Shown here: in pieces, positions 35,389 to 44,103 of the stretch
Position numbering within the stretch: the first letter of the stretch is position 1
How the letters are laid out: each line of letters starts with the position of its first letter
DNA from: Bacteroidota bacterium
GTDB taxonomy: Bacteria; Bacteroidota; Bacteroidia; Chitinophagales; Chitinophagaceae
Direction of reading: 5' to 3'
Length of the DNA: 64,000 bases
Assembly: GCA_030706605.1 (NCBI GenBank)
Contig: JAUZOE010000012.1
Coordinates: 36,549-100,548 of the forward strand
Program-made: the position numbers and the translations under genes
The notes under the pieces: generated by a model
Told to the model about the DNA's origin: nothing
What the model saw: the letters and a program-made list of their open reading frames with translations, nothing else
Databases searched by the model: none

Positions 35389-36660
35389 ATGGCACATGCA
35401 GTAAAAAAAATAGTGATAGTTGGCGGAGGTTTTGCAGGGATCAACTTTGTAAAACAATTAGGAAAAGACAACCGTTTCCAGGTAACGCTGGTAGATAAAA
35501 ATAATTATCATTTCTTTCCGCCATTGCTCTACCAGGTGGCCTCTGCATTTATAGAACCCTCTAATATCAGCTATCCTTTTCGCAGGATGTTTGAAGGCAA
35601 AAGCAACCTGCATTATCATTATGGCTCACTGCTAAAAGTGAATCCCGGTAATAACACAATCGAAACAGACACCGGTATTCTTGAATACGATTTTTTAGTT
35701 CTGGCCATTGGCACCGAAACCAATTACTTCGGAATGGAAAACGTGAGACAGCATTCCCGGCCCATGAAAACCATTGACGATGCCATTAACCTGCGCAACC
35801 ATCTTCTCCTGAATATGGAAAAAGCTTCACTCATCAATGACCGTGCAGAAAAAGAAAGCCTGCTGAATATCGTAATTGCCGGCGGCGGCCCGTCGGGCGT
35901 GGAGATAGCCGGTATGCTTGCAGAAATGAGACAAAATATAGCCACCATAGAATATCCCGAAATAAAAGGAATACTCTCTCATATTCATTTGATAGACGCC
36001 TCACCTCACCTGCTCGGGCCCATGAGTAGCAAGGCGCAGAAAGCAGCTTTTAAGGTATTAAATCAACTGGGCGTAAAAGTTAAGCTCAATACTGCCGTAA
36101 AAGACTATAAAGACGGAAAGGTACTACTGGCCGATGGAGAGATGATTGCTACGAAATCGCTCATCTGGACTTCGGGCGTTATCGCACGCGAAGTGCCGGG
36201 ATTGCCACCGGATGTAACAGGAAGGGGTAGAAGAATTTTAGTAGATGAATTCAATAAAGTAAAAGACACTCAAAATATTTTTGCCATAGGCGATATTTGT
36301 TTACAGGTTACCGATAACAATTATCCCGGCGGGCATCCCCAATTGGCCCAGGTAGCCATACAGCAGGGTTCTTTATTGGCCCAAAACTTCAGGAGGCAGG
36401 CCTCCGGCAAGCCATTAAAACCCTTTAGTTATAATGATAAAGGAAGCATGGCTATTATTTCAAAATACGAAGCAGTGGCCGACCTGCCCAAGGTATCCTT
36501 TACTGGTTTTTTTGCATGGCTCATCTGGCTTTTTGTGCATATCATCCCGCTTGTAGGATTTAGAAACAAAGTAAAATTGGCCTTCAGTTGGTTTTGGTCG
36601 TTTATTACCAATAACCCTACATTGCGCCTCATCATCCGCCCCGGCAAACAAGAAAATTAA
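35389..36660 (+). CDS. type II NADH:quinone oxidoreductase (NDH-2-like)
   Basis: A 423-aa FAD-dependent pyridine nucleotide-disulphide oxidoreductase. The FAD loop is VGGGFAGINFVKQL, the NADH loop is AGGGPSGVEIAGMLAE, and FAIGDICLQ is the second FAD motif. The C-terminus holds a hydrophobic helix pair (FAWLIWLFVHIIPLVGF) that anchors it to the membrane. It passes electrons from NADH to the quinone pool without pumping protons. It is monocistronic and follows the REP-containing gap. Confidence 0.92.
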   Translation: MAHAVKKIVIVGGGFAGINFVKQLGKDNRFQVTLVDKNNYHFFPPLLYQVASAFIEPSNISYPFRRMFEGKSNLHYHYGSLLKVNPGNNTIETDTGILEYDFLVLAIGTETNYFGMENVRQHSRPMKTIDDAINLRNHLLLNMEKASLINDRAEKESLLNIVIAGGGPSGVEIAGMLAEMRQNIATIEYPEIKGILSHIHLIDASPHLLGPMSSKAQKAAFKVLNQLGVKVKLNTAVKDYKDGKVLLADGEMIATKSLIWTSGVIAREVPGLPPDVTGRGRRILVDEFNKVKDTQNIFAIGDICLQVTDNNYPGGHPQLAQVAIQQGSLLAQNFRRQASGKPLKPFSYNDKGSMAIISKYEAVADLPKVSFTGFFAWLIWLFVHIIPLVGFRNKVKLAFSWFWSFITNNPTLRLIIRPGKQEN

Positions 36661-36844
36661 CAGAGACAACAGTAAGATAAAAAGGAATACGGCTACCTTC
36701 CAACCTCTTAAAAATTGTAGTTCCTTTTTTCAATTCCATCCAGTACCTTTAATTTCTTATATCGGTGAATGGTCAAGAATTATAGTTTATAAAAAAGGAA
36801 AATATTTGAATCCAAATATAGATTCATAATATAAAAAGGAAAAA

Positions 36845-37321
36845 ATGCCAATAAAACGAAATGCCAATATCGTTAAGCTTTCAAGAGATCATCACGCCAG
36901 TCTCTTGTTTTGCTGGAAATTAAGACAAGGCATTAAGCGCCATGCCTCCATTGAAAAGATGAGGAAGTATGTTCAGTATTTTTTGAACCAACATTTTACA
37001 CCTCATTTCAAAGAAGAAGAAGAAATTCTGTTTGCCCCTTTAAAAGACAAACAGGTAGAGAAAGCATTTGACGATCATATTGAAATCAAGAAAGTAGCCA
37101 ATGACATCATCTTTCCTCATTCGGAACTACAGCTTAACAATTTTTCGGCATTGGCCGATATGGTAGATGAGCATGTGCGCTATGAAGAAAGAATATTATT
37201 TCCGCACCTGGAAAAAGAATTAACCGAAACACAATTGCAAAACATTGGCCTCCGTATTTCCGGCGAGCCATTGAAAGATAATTTTGAAGATGCCTTCTGG
37301 GAAAAGCCCAAATCTTTATAA
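36845..37321 (+). CDS. hemerythrin domain protein
   Basis: A 158-aa four-helix bundle with the hemerythrin ligand pattern: SRDHHASLLFCWKLRQG, QHFTPHFKEEEEILFAPL, FDDHIEIKK and DEHVRYEERILFPHLEKEL. The His/Glu set can bind a non-haem di-iron centre that senses or carries oxygen, NO or iron. It is 42 bp before the ferredoxin gene, so the two may work together in redox or NO handling. Confidence 0.9.
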   Translation: MPIKRNANIVKLSRDHHASLLFCWKLRQGIKRHASIEKMRKYVQYFLNQHFTPHFKEEEEILFAPLKDKQVEKAFDDHIEIKKVANDIIFPHSELQLNNFSALADMVDEHVRYEERILFPHLEKELTETQLQNIGLRISGEPLKDNFEDAFWEKPKSL

Positions 37322-37362
37322 GCGTTTCCCTTTTATAAAATTTACGTACCCCTTACCTGCCC

Positions 37363-37710
37363 ATGATCCCGCATAAAAAAGACATCCGCTTTACCCTGTC
37401 TGGCTATGGCGAAGAAATAGCAATAGAAACCTTCGAAGGCGAATTCAGGAACCTGATGACATTGATCAATGAAAAAATGTATGTACCCGATTTTGGAGAA
37501 TGCAAAGGAATAGGCCGGTGCGGCACCTGCCTGTTAGAAACTAAAGGATTAGGCGGTTTATCAGCCGAAATGGAAAGAAATGAAAAGGCCACTTTAGACA
37601 AATTCGCTGTAAAAATGCCCGGCCTTCGTTTGTCGTGTCAGTTGATGATCAATGCTGATTTAAATAACACCTCCATAAAAATAGTGGAAGAAAGAGAAGA
37701 TGTAAGATGA
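37363..37710 (+). CDS. 2Fe-2S ferredoxin
   Basis: A 115-aa plant-type ferredoxin. The cluster ligands are Cys47, Cys53 and Cys56 (ECKGIGRCGTC) and Cys92 (LRLSCQ), fitting CX5CX2C...C. The N-terminal beta-grasp part (FTLSGYGEEIAIETFEGEF) is typical of the YfaE/adrenodoxin side. It probably passes electrons to the adjacent hemerythrin protein or to an oxygenase; the partner is inferred. Confidence 0.92.
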   Translation: MIPHKKDIRFTLSGYGEEIAIETFEGEFRNLMTLINEKMYVPDFGECKGIGRCGTCLLETKGLGGLSAEMERNEKATLDKFAVKMPGLRLSCQLMINADLNNTSIKIVEEREDVR

Positions 37711-38027
37711 CGGTCACTGCCGGGTCTATTATATTAAAAGGAAATTCTTCCATAGCCTCGTCTCAATTTTATAGCTTATGTGCTATAGTTGTAGACGACC
37801 ATTTTTGAGATAGCGAAATTCCTCTGCTGGCAAGGGTATGTCCCATCTTATCCCGATTAAAAAAAAGTAATGTTAGCGCATTTTGGTAGCTTGGCTTTGT
37901 GTGTCGGCTATACTAGTGCTATATTGAAGAGATATTTATATTAGCTCATGAGTTCCCCCATGCTGTCCCCTTATACCCGAATTAAAAAGAGTTCCTTCCT
38001 TTAAAAAAAATCCAATTTGGAGTTAAT
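37711..38027. other. intergenic region with dispersed-repeat copy A
   Basis: There is no gene here. The stretch from about 37876 to 37955 is copy A of a degenerate dispersed repeat (see the separate repeat entries). The rest shows no clear signal apart from AT-rich DNA. Confidence 0.5.
37876..37955 (+). repeat. dispersed repeat family 1, copy A
   Basis: It starts GCGCATTTTGGTAGC and continues GGCTTTGTGTGT, with recognisable resemblance by eye to 39012-39105 and 41426-41513. Non-coding, degenerate. Confidence 0.55.
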
Positions 38028-38795
38028 TTACAAAGTTGTCCATCCGCCATCAATTAGTAGTGTAGCGCCGGTAATAAGAGAGGCGGCGGGAGATGCAAGG
38101 AATAGCACTGCATTGGCAACGTCTTTTGGTTCGCCTATTTTACCCAAAACTATTTTGGAAAGCACCCGTTTTTTTGACTCTTCGTTTGCAAGGTATTCTT
38201 CTGTGCCGGGTGTATAGATAAAAGTGGGGGCCACCGCATTTACGGTAATATTGTATTTGCCCCATTCTGCTGCTAAACATTTTGTAAGATGCGCAATGCC
38301 GGCTTTGGTCATGCAATACACTGATTCGCCGGGCAGAGCAACGAAACCAGCTTGTGAACTGAGATTTATAATTCTTCCATAGCGTTGCCGTATCATCATT
38401 TTTCCGGCTGCCTGGCTTACAAAAAAAGTTCCTTTCAGGTTTACGTTCAGCGTGTAATCAAAATCTTTCTCCGTTACATTTTCAGCAAGGTTCTCCGGGG
38501 CGACTCCGGCATTGTTTACTACTATATCAACTCTTTGATAATGCTCTTTTATTTTTTCGAAGGCAGCATGTATTTCATCCATTTTACTTACATCCATCTG
38601 CAGCGGTAATACTTTTCTTCCCATTGCTTCTATTTCCTTTATCATGCCATTATCTGCATCAATATCTCTTAGTCCAAGCGCTATATCTGCGCCTGCTTCA
38701 GCTAGAGCCAGGGCGCACGCCCTTCCAATTCCTCTTGCTGCTCCGGTAACCAGTGCAACTTTTCCGTCAACGTTTACATCATCTGAGTTTTTCAT
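38028..38795 (-). CDS. SDR family oxidoreductase (FabG-like)
   Basis: A short-chain dehydrogenase with TGAARGIGRACA, NNAG, the catalytic Ser (NLSSQAG), YCMTK (YxxxK) and the C-terminal IDGGWTTL. The open frame runs up to 38876, but the ATG ending at 38795 (MKNSDDVNVDGKVALVTG) places the Rossmann fold at a normal distance; the upstream 27 residues look like translated non-coding DNA. The substrate is unknown. It stands alone on the minus strand. Confidence 0.9.
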   Translation of the reverse strand: MKNSDDVNVDGKVALVTGAARGIGRACALALAEAGADIALGLRDIDADNGMIKEIEAMGRKVLPLQMDVSKMDEIHAAFEKIKEHYQRVDIVVNNAGVAPENLAENVTEKDFDYTLNVNLKGTFFVSQAAGKMMIRQRYGRIINLSSQAGFVALPGESVYCMTKAGIAHLTKCLAAEWGKYNITVNAVAPTFIYTPGTEEYLANEESKKRVLSKIVLGKIGEPKDVANAVLFLASPAASLITGATLLIDGGWTTL

Positions 38796-39194
38796 TTGTA
38801 TACAGTTTAATGTCTTAATGCCTGCGCGTGCTAAAAGAAAGATAAAGGATAAGGACTGAATACATAGCAGGTGCATGCAGGCCTGTCACTCTTAACTTAC
38901 CCGCCATCTTCCCGGCTGCACCAGACATTCACAATTGAAACCGTATAGAGGTTGGTCAGTGGACCATATCTTTAGATTTGCTTTCTGATTAGAAAATTTC
39001 CCCCTTATATGGCGCATTTTGGTAGCCTCGCTATGCTTGTTAGCTATTCTGTGCTATTTTGGAAAGATTGGTTTTATCAGGCATGATTTATATGCAGTGA
39101 CACAAGCAGGCAGGGCTAAGGCAAAGCCTCAGGCCCGCGCCATGGAAGGAGGCCGGACCTGGCGTATTCTACAAACAACTTCTGAAGGTCGGAT
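38796..39194. other. intergenic region with dispersed-repeat copy B
   Basis: There is no gene here. Copy B of dispersed repeat family 1 lies at about 39012-39105. An open frame on the plus strand at 39019 falls within the repeat and is not supported as a gene. Confidence 0.5.
39012..39105 (+). repeat. dispersed repeat family 1, copy B
   Basis: It shares GCGCATTTTGGTAGC with copy A exactly and GCAGTGRCACAA with copy C. It lies in the gap between the SDR and T9SS-cargo genes. Confidence 0.55.
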
Positions 39195-40178
39195 TTATTG
39201 TATCACTATCTTTTGTATAGTACTATTTGCCTTTATTAAATAAATACCTTTTGCATACCGGCTAACATCAATATTTTTTATACCTGCATTTACCTGCTGC
39301 TTCCAAAGCAATTTACCATTGGCATTGTATAGCGCAAGGCCTGTGGCCAAATTTACCTGCACCGTTAATATTCCATTGGTTACAGGGTTGGCCATCATAA
39401 TTGTAAATGGTTCATCGGTTGCCGAAAACCTGAGAGATCTTATTTCGCTATAGCTGTATTTGTTATCCCTGTCTGTTTGCATAATCCGGTAATAATTGAT
39501 GCCTGTTATAGGGCTCTTATCCACATAACTATAAAGGCTGGCACTACTGCTGTTGCCTGCCGCTGGTTGTATATCAATGTCTGTCCAACCGATACCATCG
39601 TTGCTGTGTTGGAGGGTAAAGTTCTTTGTGTTTTGCTCCTGCACCGTGGCCCATTGCAGTAATACAGTTTGATTTTGTTTGATAGCCGTAAATGAAAGCC
39701 AAGCCAATGGTAAAGGTGCTGCCAGGTCAGCCAGGGTAAGTTCGTTAAGGGTAACACTGCTCAGCCCAGTAGTCAATACAAAATTATTGGTAGCGTCTCG
39801 GGTCGTTGCAGCATACGCTCCCCAATTGGTTCTATTGTAAATGTTAAGAGTAAGCGCATTTTCGGCAATACCATTTAGCTCGGCTCCGTCGGTATAATTT
39901 ATTTGTACCGAACCACTATATGGATTGCTGTTACTACTGAATTGATACACCCGTGATATATAAGTATTGATAGGTGTATGAATAGCCGTAGCAGATTTAC
40001 TCAGCGTTGTGTTAGTCAGTGTAAAAGTGGCTGAAGGGGTAAGGGTAAGGCCATCCGCGCTAAAATTAGTGCCTGCAAGGATAGTCATATCGGTACCGGC
40101 GGAAACTTTTAAAATTTGGGACTGTGCTGTGCCAATAAATACCAGGGCAGAAAAAATAAATAGAAGTTTTTTTATCAT
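39195..40178 (-). CDS. T9SS type A sorting domain-containing secreted protein
   Basis: A secreted protein of 327 aa. The start is the ATG ending at 40178 (MIKKLLFIFSALVFIGTAQSQ), giving a clean signal peptide; the upstream frame to 40271 is not needed. The middle is beta-rich with a fibronectin-like part (LSFTAIKQNQTVLLQWATVQEQNTKNF). The C-terminal about 70 residues (ANPVTNGILTVQ ... LYNANGKLLWKQ ... YAKGIYLIKA) form a Por secretion-system sorting domain, so it is exported by the type IX system and probably anchored to or released from the surface. Cargo function unknown. Confidence 0.85.
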   Translation of the reverse strand: MIKKLLFIFSALVFIGTAQSQILKVSAGTDMTILAGTNFSADGLTLTPSATFTLTNTTLSKSATAIHTPINTYISRVYQFSSNSNPYSGSVQINYTDGAELNGIAENALTLNIYNRTNWGAYAATTRDATNNFVLTTGLSSVTLNELTLADLAAPLPLAWLSFTAIKQNQTVLLQWATVQEQNTKNFTLQHSNDGIGWTDIDIQPAAGNSSSASLYSYVDKSPITGINYYRIMQTDRDNKYSYSEIRSLRFSATDEPFTIMMANPVTNGILTVQVNLATGLALYNANGKLLWKQQVNAGIKNIDVSRYAKGIYLIKANSTIQKIVIQ

Positions 40179-40662
40179 AAACGAATTTGTTGTTGTTTTT
40201 ATATAAACATACCTGTGAGTAGATAAACCCTGCAAAATATTTATTTGAATAATCACTAAACTCCATGTCAATAAAGCATTACAGCCATCTCTAACAACAA
40301 CCTGGGAGGAAGGTGTATCCTTATGACAGTTATTCTATCTTTCCTGAAATTTGAGGGGCAAGATAATTAAAAACTCTGAATTGGCATCCCCTGATCAACC
40401 TACTCAATTGAATGCCTCAGCAAAAATGAACGGTCGATTTGGTAAAGTCAATTGTCTATTTAAAGTAAAATATTTTAGTACGTAAATTTAAATCATCTGA
40501 GATTCCCTGGCACCCTCCTCAATGAAACATAGGATACGCTATTCAATTTTTATTGTTGATTACAAGAATAGGTACACGAGGTAAAAAAGTTTTGATGCCT
40601 GCCTGGACAAAGGTGAGCCTACTTCAAAAGGTATTTTGTATTATTGCAAATAAAATATTTTT
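40179..40662. other. intergenic region between divergent secreted-protein genes
   Basis: About 480 bp separate two divergent genes for secreted proteins, so two promoters should lie here. No gene, strong hairpin or repeat copy was recognised. Confidence 0.4.
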
Positions 40663-41400
40663 ATGATTACTTTTTTACAACGGATTCTTTTACTTTTCAT
40701 TGTTTCTTTTTGCTGCATCAGTAGCATTCATGCACAGGTTAAAATAGGCAGTAACCCTACAATTGTTAATGCTAATTCTTTACTGGAACTTGAAAGTACA
40801 GGCAAAGGAGTATTACTGCCAAGGTCCTCTTCGGCCCAGATAATTGCTATGACCTCTGTACCGACAGGGATGATATTATTCAATACAACAGATTCTGCCT
40901 TATATTTAAAAAGAGATACCGGTTGGGTAGTGATTCCTGTATCAATGCAGGGGGTAAATGCAACGTTGCAACCAACTACTACACCTTCTTATGCTGATTT
41001 TTATGCATTGATGCCGGGTGATAATGCCGCCCCTGTTGCAGTAGGAGGATCAGTAGAATTCCCCCAGGATGGGCCGGCGTCAGGTACAATAAGCCGGAGT
41101 TCCTCCACTACCTTTAATTTACAGGACATAGGTACCTACCAGGTAATGTTTCAGGTAAGTGTATCTGAAGCAGGACAATTAGTGGTAGCGCTCAATGGAA
41201 CTGAATTAGCTTACACTGTTGTAGGACGTGCAACAGGAACCAGCCAAATAGTCGGAATGTGTATTATAACTACCACTTCTGCTAATTCAGTATTAGATAT
41301 CAGAAATCCTGCCTCGGGCTTCGCAGCTTTAACCATTACACCGTTGGCCGGTGGTGTAGATCCTGTATCAGCGCATCTTATTATTACCAAACTTCAATAA
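40663..41400 (+). CDS. secreted protein with BclA-like C-terminal (TNF-like) domain
   Basis: A 245-aa secreted protein: signal peptide to about residue 24 (SIHAQ), then VKIGSNPTIVNANSLLELE and GVLLPRSSSAQIIAMTSV, the pattern of Bacteroidota adhesin or tail-fibre-like N-termini. The C-terminal about 135 residues (from about 110) strongly resemble the C-terminal domain of the Bacillus exosporium protein BclA: TYQVMFQVSVSEAGQLVVAL, VVGRATGTSQIVG, LTITPLAGG. No collagen-like Gly-X-Y repeat is present. The domain forms TNF-like trimers in BclA, so this protein may trimerise on the cell surface. Confidence 0.8.
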   Translation: MITFLQRILLLFIVSFCCISSIHAQVKIGSNPTIVNANSLLELESTGKGVLLPRSSSAQIIAMTSVPTGMILFNTTDSALYLKRDTGWVVIPVSMQGVNATLQPTTTPSYADFYALMPGDNAAPVAVGGSVEFPQDGPASGTISRSSSTTFNLQDIGTYQVMFQVSVSEAGQLVVALNGTELAYTVVGRATGTSQIVGMCIITTTSANSVLDIRNPASGFAALTITPLAGGVDPVSAHLIITKLQ

Positions 41401-41425
41401 TAACTCAGCCTTCTGTTGGCCTTTA

Positions 41426-41513
41426 GGTTTGTAGCCCGGCTTTGTGTGTTGACCATACTTGTGCCATATCGAAAAGAGGTTTTATTAGGCTTGAGTTATT
41501 AGGCAGTGGCACA
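41426..41513 (+). repeat. dispersed repeat family 1, copy C
   Basis: It shares GGCTTTGTGTGT with copy A and TTTTATTAGGC / GCAGTGGCACAA with copy B. It lies directly downstream of the BclA-like gene. Confidence 0.55.
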
Positions 41514-41573
41514 ACCACGCCTGGTATAAAGCTATTCCTCATACTCGTATCATTGCATAATGGAAGGGAAGAT

Positions 41574-41609
41574 AGCGCTACTTTCGGTTGAAAGTAACCT
41601 AAGGATTGC
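41574..41609 (+). repeat. dispersed repeat family 2, copy A (36 bp)
   Basis: AGCGCTACTTTCGG... ending AACCTAAGGATTGC; matches the element at 42905-42940 at 32 of 36 positions. It contains the small inverted repeat ACTTTC...GAAAGT. Confidence 0.65.
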
Positions 41610-41691
41610 CGGAGAAAATAAGACCTATTACATAAATATAATTATATTTATGTAGGGGTTATATTACCGTCTATATAAACTATCTATTATT

Positions 41692-42801
41692 ATGGCAAAT
41701 AAAAAAATTTCTTTCCTTGCCACACCCAAACTAGCCATCATTTTTCTTTTGTTTGCCTGCATCGCAGAAAGGACTTTTTCACAGCAACCCCTCCGCGTGG
41801 TTGTAGCAGGTTTAACGCACGATCATGTGCATGGAATATTAAGCCAGTACCATAAAGGCCTGGTTGATATAGTAGGTATTGCTGAACCTAATAAAGAATT
41901 ACAACAGAAATATGGCAAAATGTATCGCCTGCCTGATTCACTATTTTATGACGACCTTAAGAAACTCGTGGTAAAAAAAAGGCCGGATGCCGTTTTGGGT
42001 TATAATGCTGTCGGTAAGCATTTAGATATCGTGCAGGTGTGTGCACCTTTAGGTATATCGGTGATGGTAGAAAAACCTTTGGCAGCAAACTTATCTCAGG
42101 CCAAACAAATGGAAGCTTTGGCCAATAAATATCACATTAGAGTATTAACCAATTATGAAACCACATGGTATTCTTCATACCAGGATGTGTACAACACAGT
42201 AACAAGGGACAGTATTGGCGTCATCAAAAAAATAGTAGTGCACGACGGGCATCAGGGGCCAATAGAAATTGGGACCAGCAAAGAGTTTTTAAGCTGGCTG
42301 ACTGACCCGGTTTTAAACGGAGCAGGTGCGCTCAATGATTTTGGTTGTTATGGTGCCGACCTGATGACATGGTTTATGCAAGGCCAAAGGCCCATTGCAG
42401 TCACGGCCATTACGAGGCATTATAAGCCCAGGGAATACCCGAAAGTGGATGATGATGCCACGATAATTTTAGAATATCCCAATTCAACAGGACAGATTGA
42501 AGCCTCCTGGAACTGGCCATTTTCCATAAAAGATTTGGAAATATTTGGTGAGACAGGATATCTGCATGCACTTGATGGTAAGAACATTGTGAGCCGGATG
42601 AGAGAAAATATTAAAGGGACTAAAGTGACCGATCCATTAATGGCTCCTTTTAATGGCCCCATTAATTACTTAACGGCAGTCCTTCGGCATACAATCTCCG
42701 GAATAAATGATCAATCCTCCCTTGAATATAATATGGTAGTAATGGAAATTCTTGACGCTGCCAAAAGATCAGCCGCTATGGGTAAAAGAATAGTTTTATA
42801 A
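41692..42801 (+). CDS. Gfo/Idh/MocA family oxidoreductase
   Basis: A 369-aa NAD(P)-dependent sugar or polyol oxidoreductase with an N-terminal signal-like segment (residues 10-30, IIFLLFACIAERTFSQ), as seen in secreted Bacteroidota members. The Rossmann half carries VVVAGLTHDHVHGIL and VEKPLAANL (the EKP motif), and the C-terminal half has GAGALNDFGCYGADLMTWF. The substrate is not known. The start is at ATG 41692. It is flanked on both sides by repeat family 2 and is monocistronic. Confidence 0.9.
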   Translation: MANKKISFLATPKLAIIFLLFACIAERTFSQQPLRVVVAGLTHDHVHGILSQYHKGLVDIVGIAEPNKELQQKYGKMYRLPDSLFYDDLKKLVVKKRPDAVLGYNAVGKHLDIVQVCAPLGISVMVEKPLAANLSQAKQMEALANKYHIRVLTNYETTWYSSYQDVYNTVTRDSIGVIKKIVVHDGHQGPIEIGTSKEFLSWLTDPVLNGAGALNDFGCYGADLMTWFMQGQRPIAVTAITRHYKPREYPKVDDDATIILEYPNSTGQIEASWNWPFSIKDLEIFGETGYLHALDGKNIVSRMRENIKGTKVTDPLMAPFNGPINYLTAVLRHTISGINDQSSLEYNMVVMEILDAAKRSAAMGKRIVL

Positions 42802-42881
42802 GCAGCAACAAATTTGGGTACATTTTGCTTGAGATGCCTTTCCCCCGATTGTCCTGAGAGTGATCAAAGAATTAGAGGCCA

Positions 42882-42906
42882 CTGTCCTTTTTGCAAAAAA
42901 GGACAG
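42882..42906. terminator. hairpin after the oxidoreductase gene
   Basis: CTGTCCTTTTT (42882-42892) pairs with AAAAAGGACAG (42896-42906) around a 3-base loop: an 11-bp stem with a T-rich arm, 80 bp after the stop. It runs straight into repeat family 2 copy B, so it may be part of the repeat. Confidence 0.5.
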
Positions 42907-42940
42907 CGTTACTTTCGTTTGAAAGCAACCTAAGGATAGC
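42905..42940 (+). repeat. dispersed repeat family 2, copy B (36 bp)
   Basis: AGCGTTACTTTCGT... ending AACCTAAGGATAGC; four mismatches to copy A at 41574-41609. The two copies bracket the Gfo/Idh/MocA gene in direct orientation. Confidence 0.65.
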
Positions 42941-42949
42941 AAGGATAAA

Positions 42950-43045
42950 TTAAAGAATCACCAAAATATAAAATAAAATAAGCGCAAAAGCCAGGATAGC
43001 AGCCAATGAAATCAATACGTCAAAAATTTCTTTTAAGGTTTTCAT
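42950..43045 (-). CDS. candidate 31-aa single-pass membrane peptide
   Basis: An ATG ending at 43045 opens a 31-residue frame: MKTLKEIFDV then one strongly hydrophobic segment (LISLAAILAFALILFYILVIL) to the stop. The composition is that of a genuine small membrane protein and unlike random translation. About 190 bp upstream, in the same orientation, lie GTAGTTATTCTTTTAC and GTAACACTTA, which resemble the regulatory boxes of the 49-54 kb genes, so it may belong to that regulon. No homologue is known to me. Confidence 0.4.
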   Translation of the reverse strand: MKTLKEIFDVLISLAAILAFALILFYILVIL

Positions 43046-43567
43046 AGATTGGATGTTTGAGGTTAAAGCGGCAAACAAAATAGAAATTTTTTATAAAAGC
43101 TCATAATAAAAATGGCATAATTTTCTGAAATTAAACTGCGGATACAATTCCCGGGAAAACGTCATGATTTTTTACTTGCCAGGACATTATTTTTCCGGAA
43201 GTCTACTATAGAAATTACCACAGAAAGTTCACGACTCAGTAAAAGAATAACTACCATGTTGTGCTATGAATGTTTTAAATAATTCAGCCTTCAGGTAAGT
43301 GTTACTTCTATTTCGCAAGCCCGTATCAATTGGGTTTCTCCATTCCATTTGTTGAATTATTAAGAAAAACGCGCTAGCCGGGTAAGGGCTAAGTCTTATA
43401 CCTGCTCCATGGGAGGACGGCGCTACCCGACTTACGATTTATTAGATTGGAAACGCATAACAACCTGCACCGACCAAAAAGAAACCTCTGTTCACAAGAA
43501 TAATTTTCTGTTTAACCCGTTATATTTATATAATCCAATTTTCAAACGGCATTTAAAAAGAAAAGCC
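43046..43567. other. intergenic region, possible degenerate regulatory boxes
   Basis: There is no supported gene here. GTAAAAGAATAACTAC at 43239-43254 and TAAGTGTTAC at 43296-43305 resemble the paired boxes upstream of the genes at 53269 and 54082, but the spacing is 41 rather than 28 bp and the distal half of the 42-bp element is missing. Confidence 0.35.
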
Positions 43568-43963
43568 ATGAGACGTTTGCAGCCCGACCAGAAAAACCCT
43601 ACCTCCCTTATTAGTTATGTACCAGACTCATTAAAAACCAGGGCTCAGTTAGATTATATCACCCAGGTTTCAAATTCCCTCAGGAGTAACCGGGAGGAAT
43701 ATCTTAAAAGATTATCTAATTGGGAACTTAAAGATATCGAACAAGCTATCTGGAACTATTCGCGGGAAATTGAAAATTTAAGAATACACAAAGAATTTTC
43801 TATGGTAAAAATCTTTAAAGAAGAAATATCTATTTACAAAACAGCAAAACAAAGAATGCTAAAAAAAGTATTCCTGGGTAAAATAAAAGAAAATAAATAC
43901 TTCCAATGGTGGGCGCAAGTTATTTCCCCTTCATCAAGGCTTGGGTCCGAGCCGAGTCCCTGA
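43568..43963 (+). CDS. hypothetical protein, 131 aa
   Basis: Family not recognised. The start is taken at the ATG at 43568 (MRRLQPDQKNPTSL) since the 53 residues before it in the longer frame look non-coding. The core is charged and helical (residues 25-105; SNWELKDIEQAIWNYSREIENL). The last few codons (RLGSEPSP) may come from adjacent repeat-like DNA. It has no signal peptide or membrane segment. It stands alone in a repeat-rich gap. Confidence 0.5.
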   Translation: MRRLQPDQKNPTSLISYVPDSLKTRAQLDYITQVSNSLRSNREEYLKRLSNWELKDIEQAIWNYSREIENLRIHKEFSMVKIFKEEISIYKTAKQRMLKKVFLGKIKENKYFQWWAQVISPSSRLGSEPSP

Positions 43964-44034
43964 GTTGTCCTTAGAGTGTTTGAATAAGGAAATACTCGTA
44001 CCCTGTTACTTCGTATAGTGTTTAAATAATTAGG

Positions 44035-44069
44035 GAGCGCTGCACCTTTTTCAAAGAAGGGCAGCGCTC
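44035..44069. terminator. strong hairpin between convergent genes
   Basis: GAGCGCTGC (44035-44043) pairs perfectly with GCAGCGCTC (44061-44069); CCTT/AAGG extends the stem inside. It lies between the convergent genes ending at 43963 and 44104 and is followed by CTTTC on the plus strand. It probably serves both genes and is related to repeat family 2. Confidence 0.6.
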
Positions 44070-44103
44070 TTTCGGCTATGCGAATACTAAGTCTGGCAGG
44101 GAC

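Noticed and set aside
39019..39243. A 74-codon open frame with a hydrophobic start
   Set aside because: It lies within dispersed repeat copy B and overlaps the end of the T9SS cargo gene on the other strand; the other repeat copies do not keep the frame.
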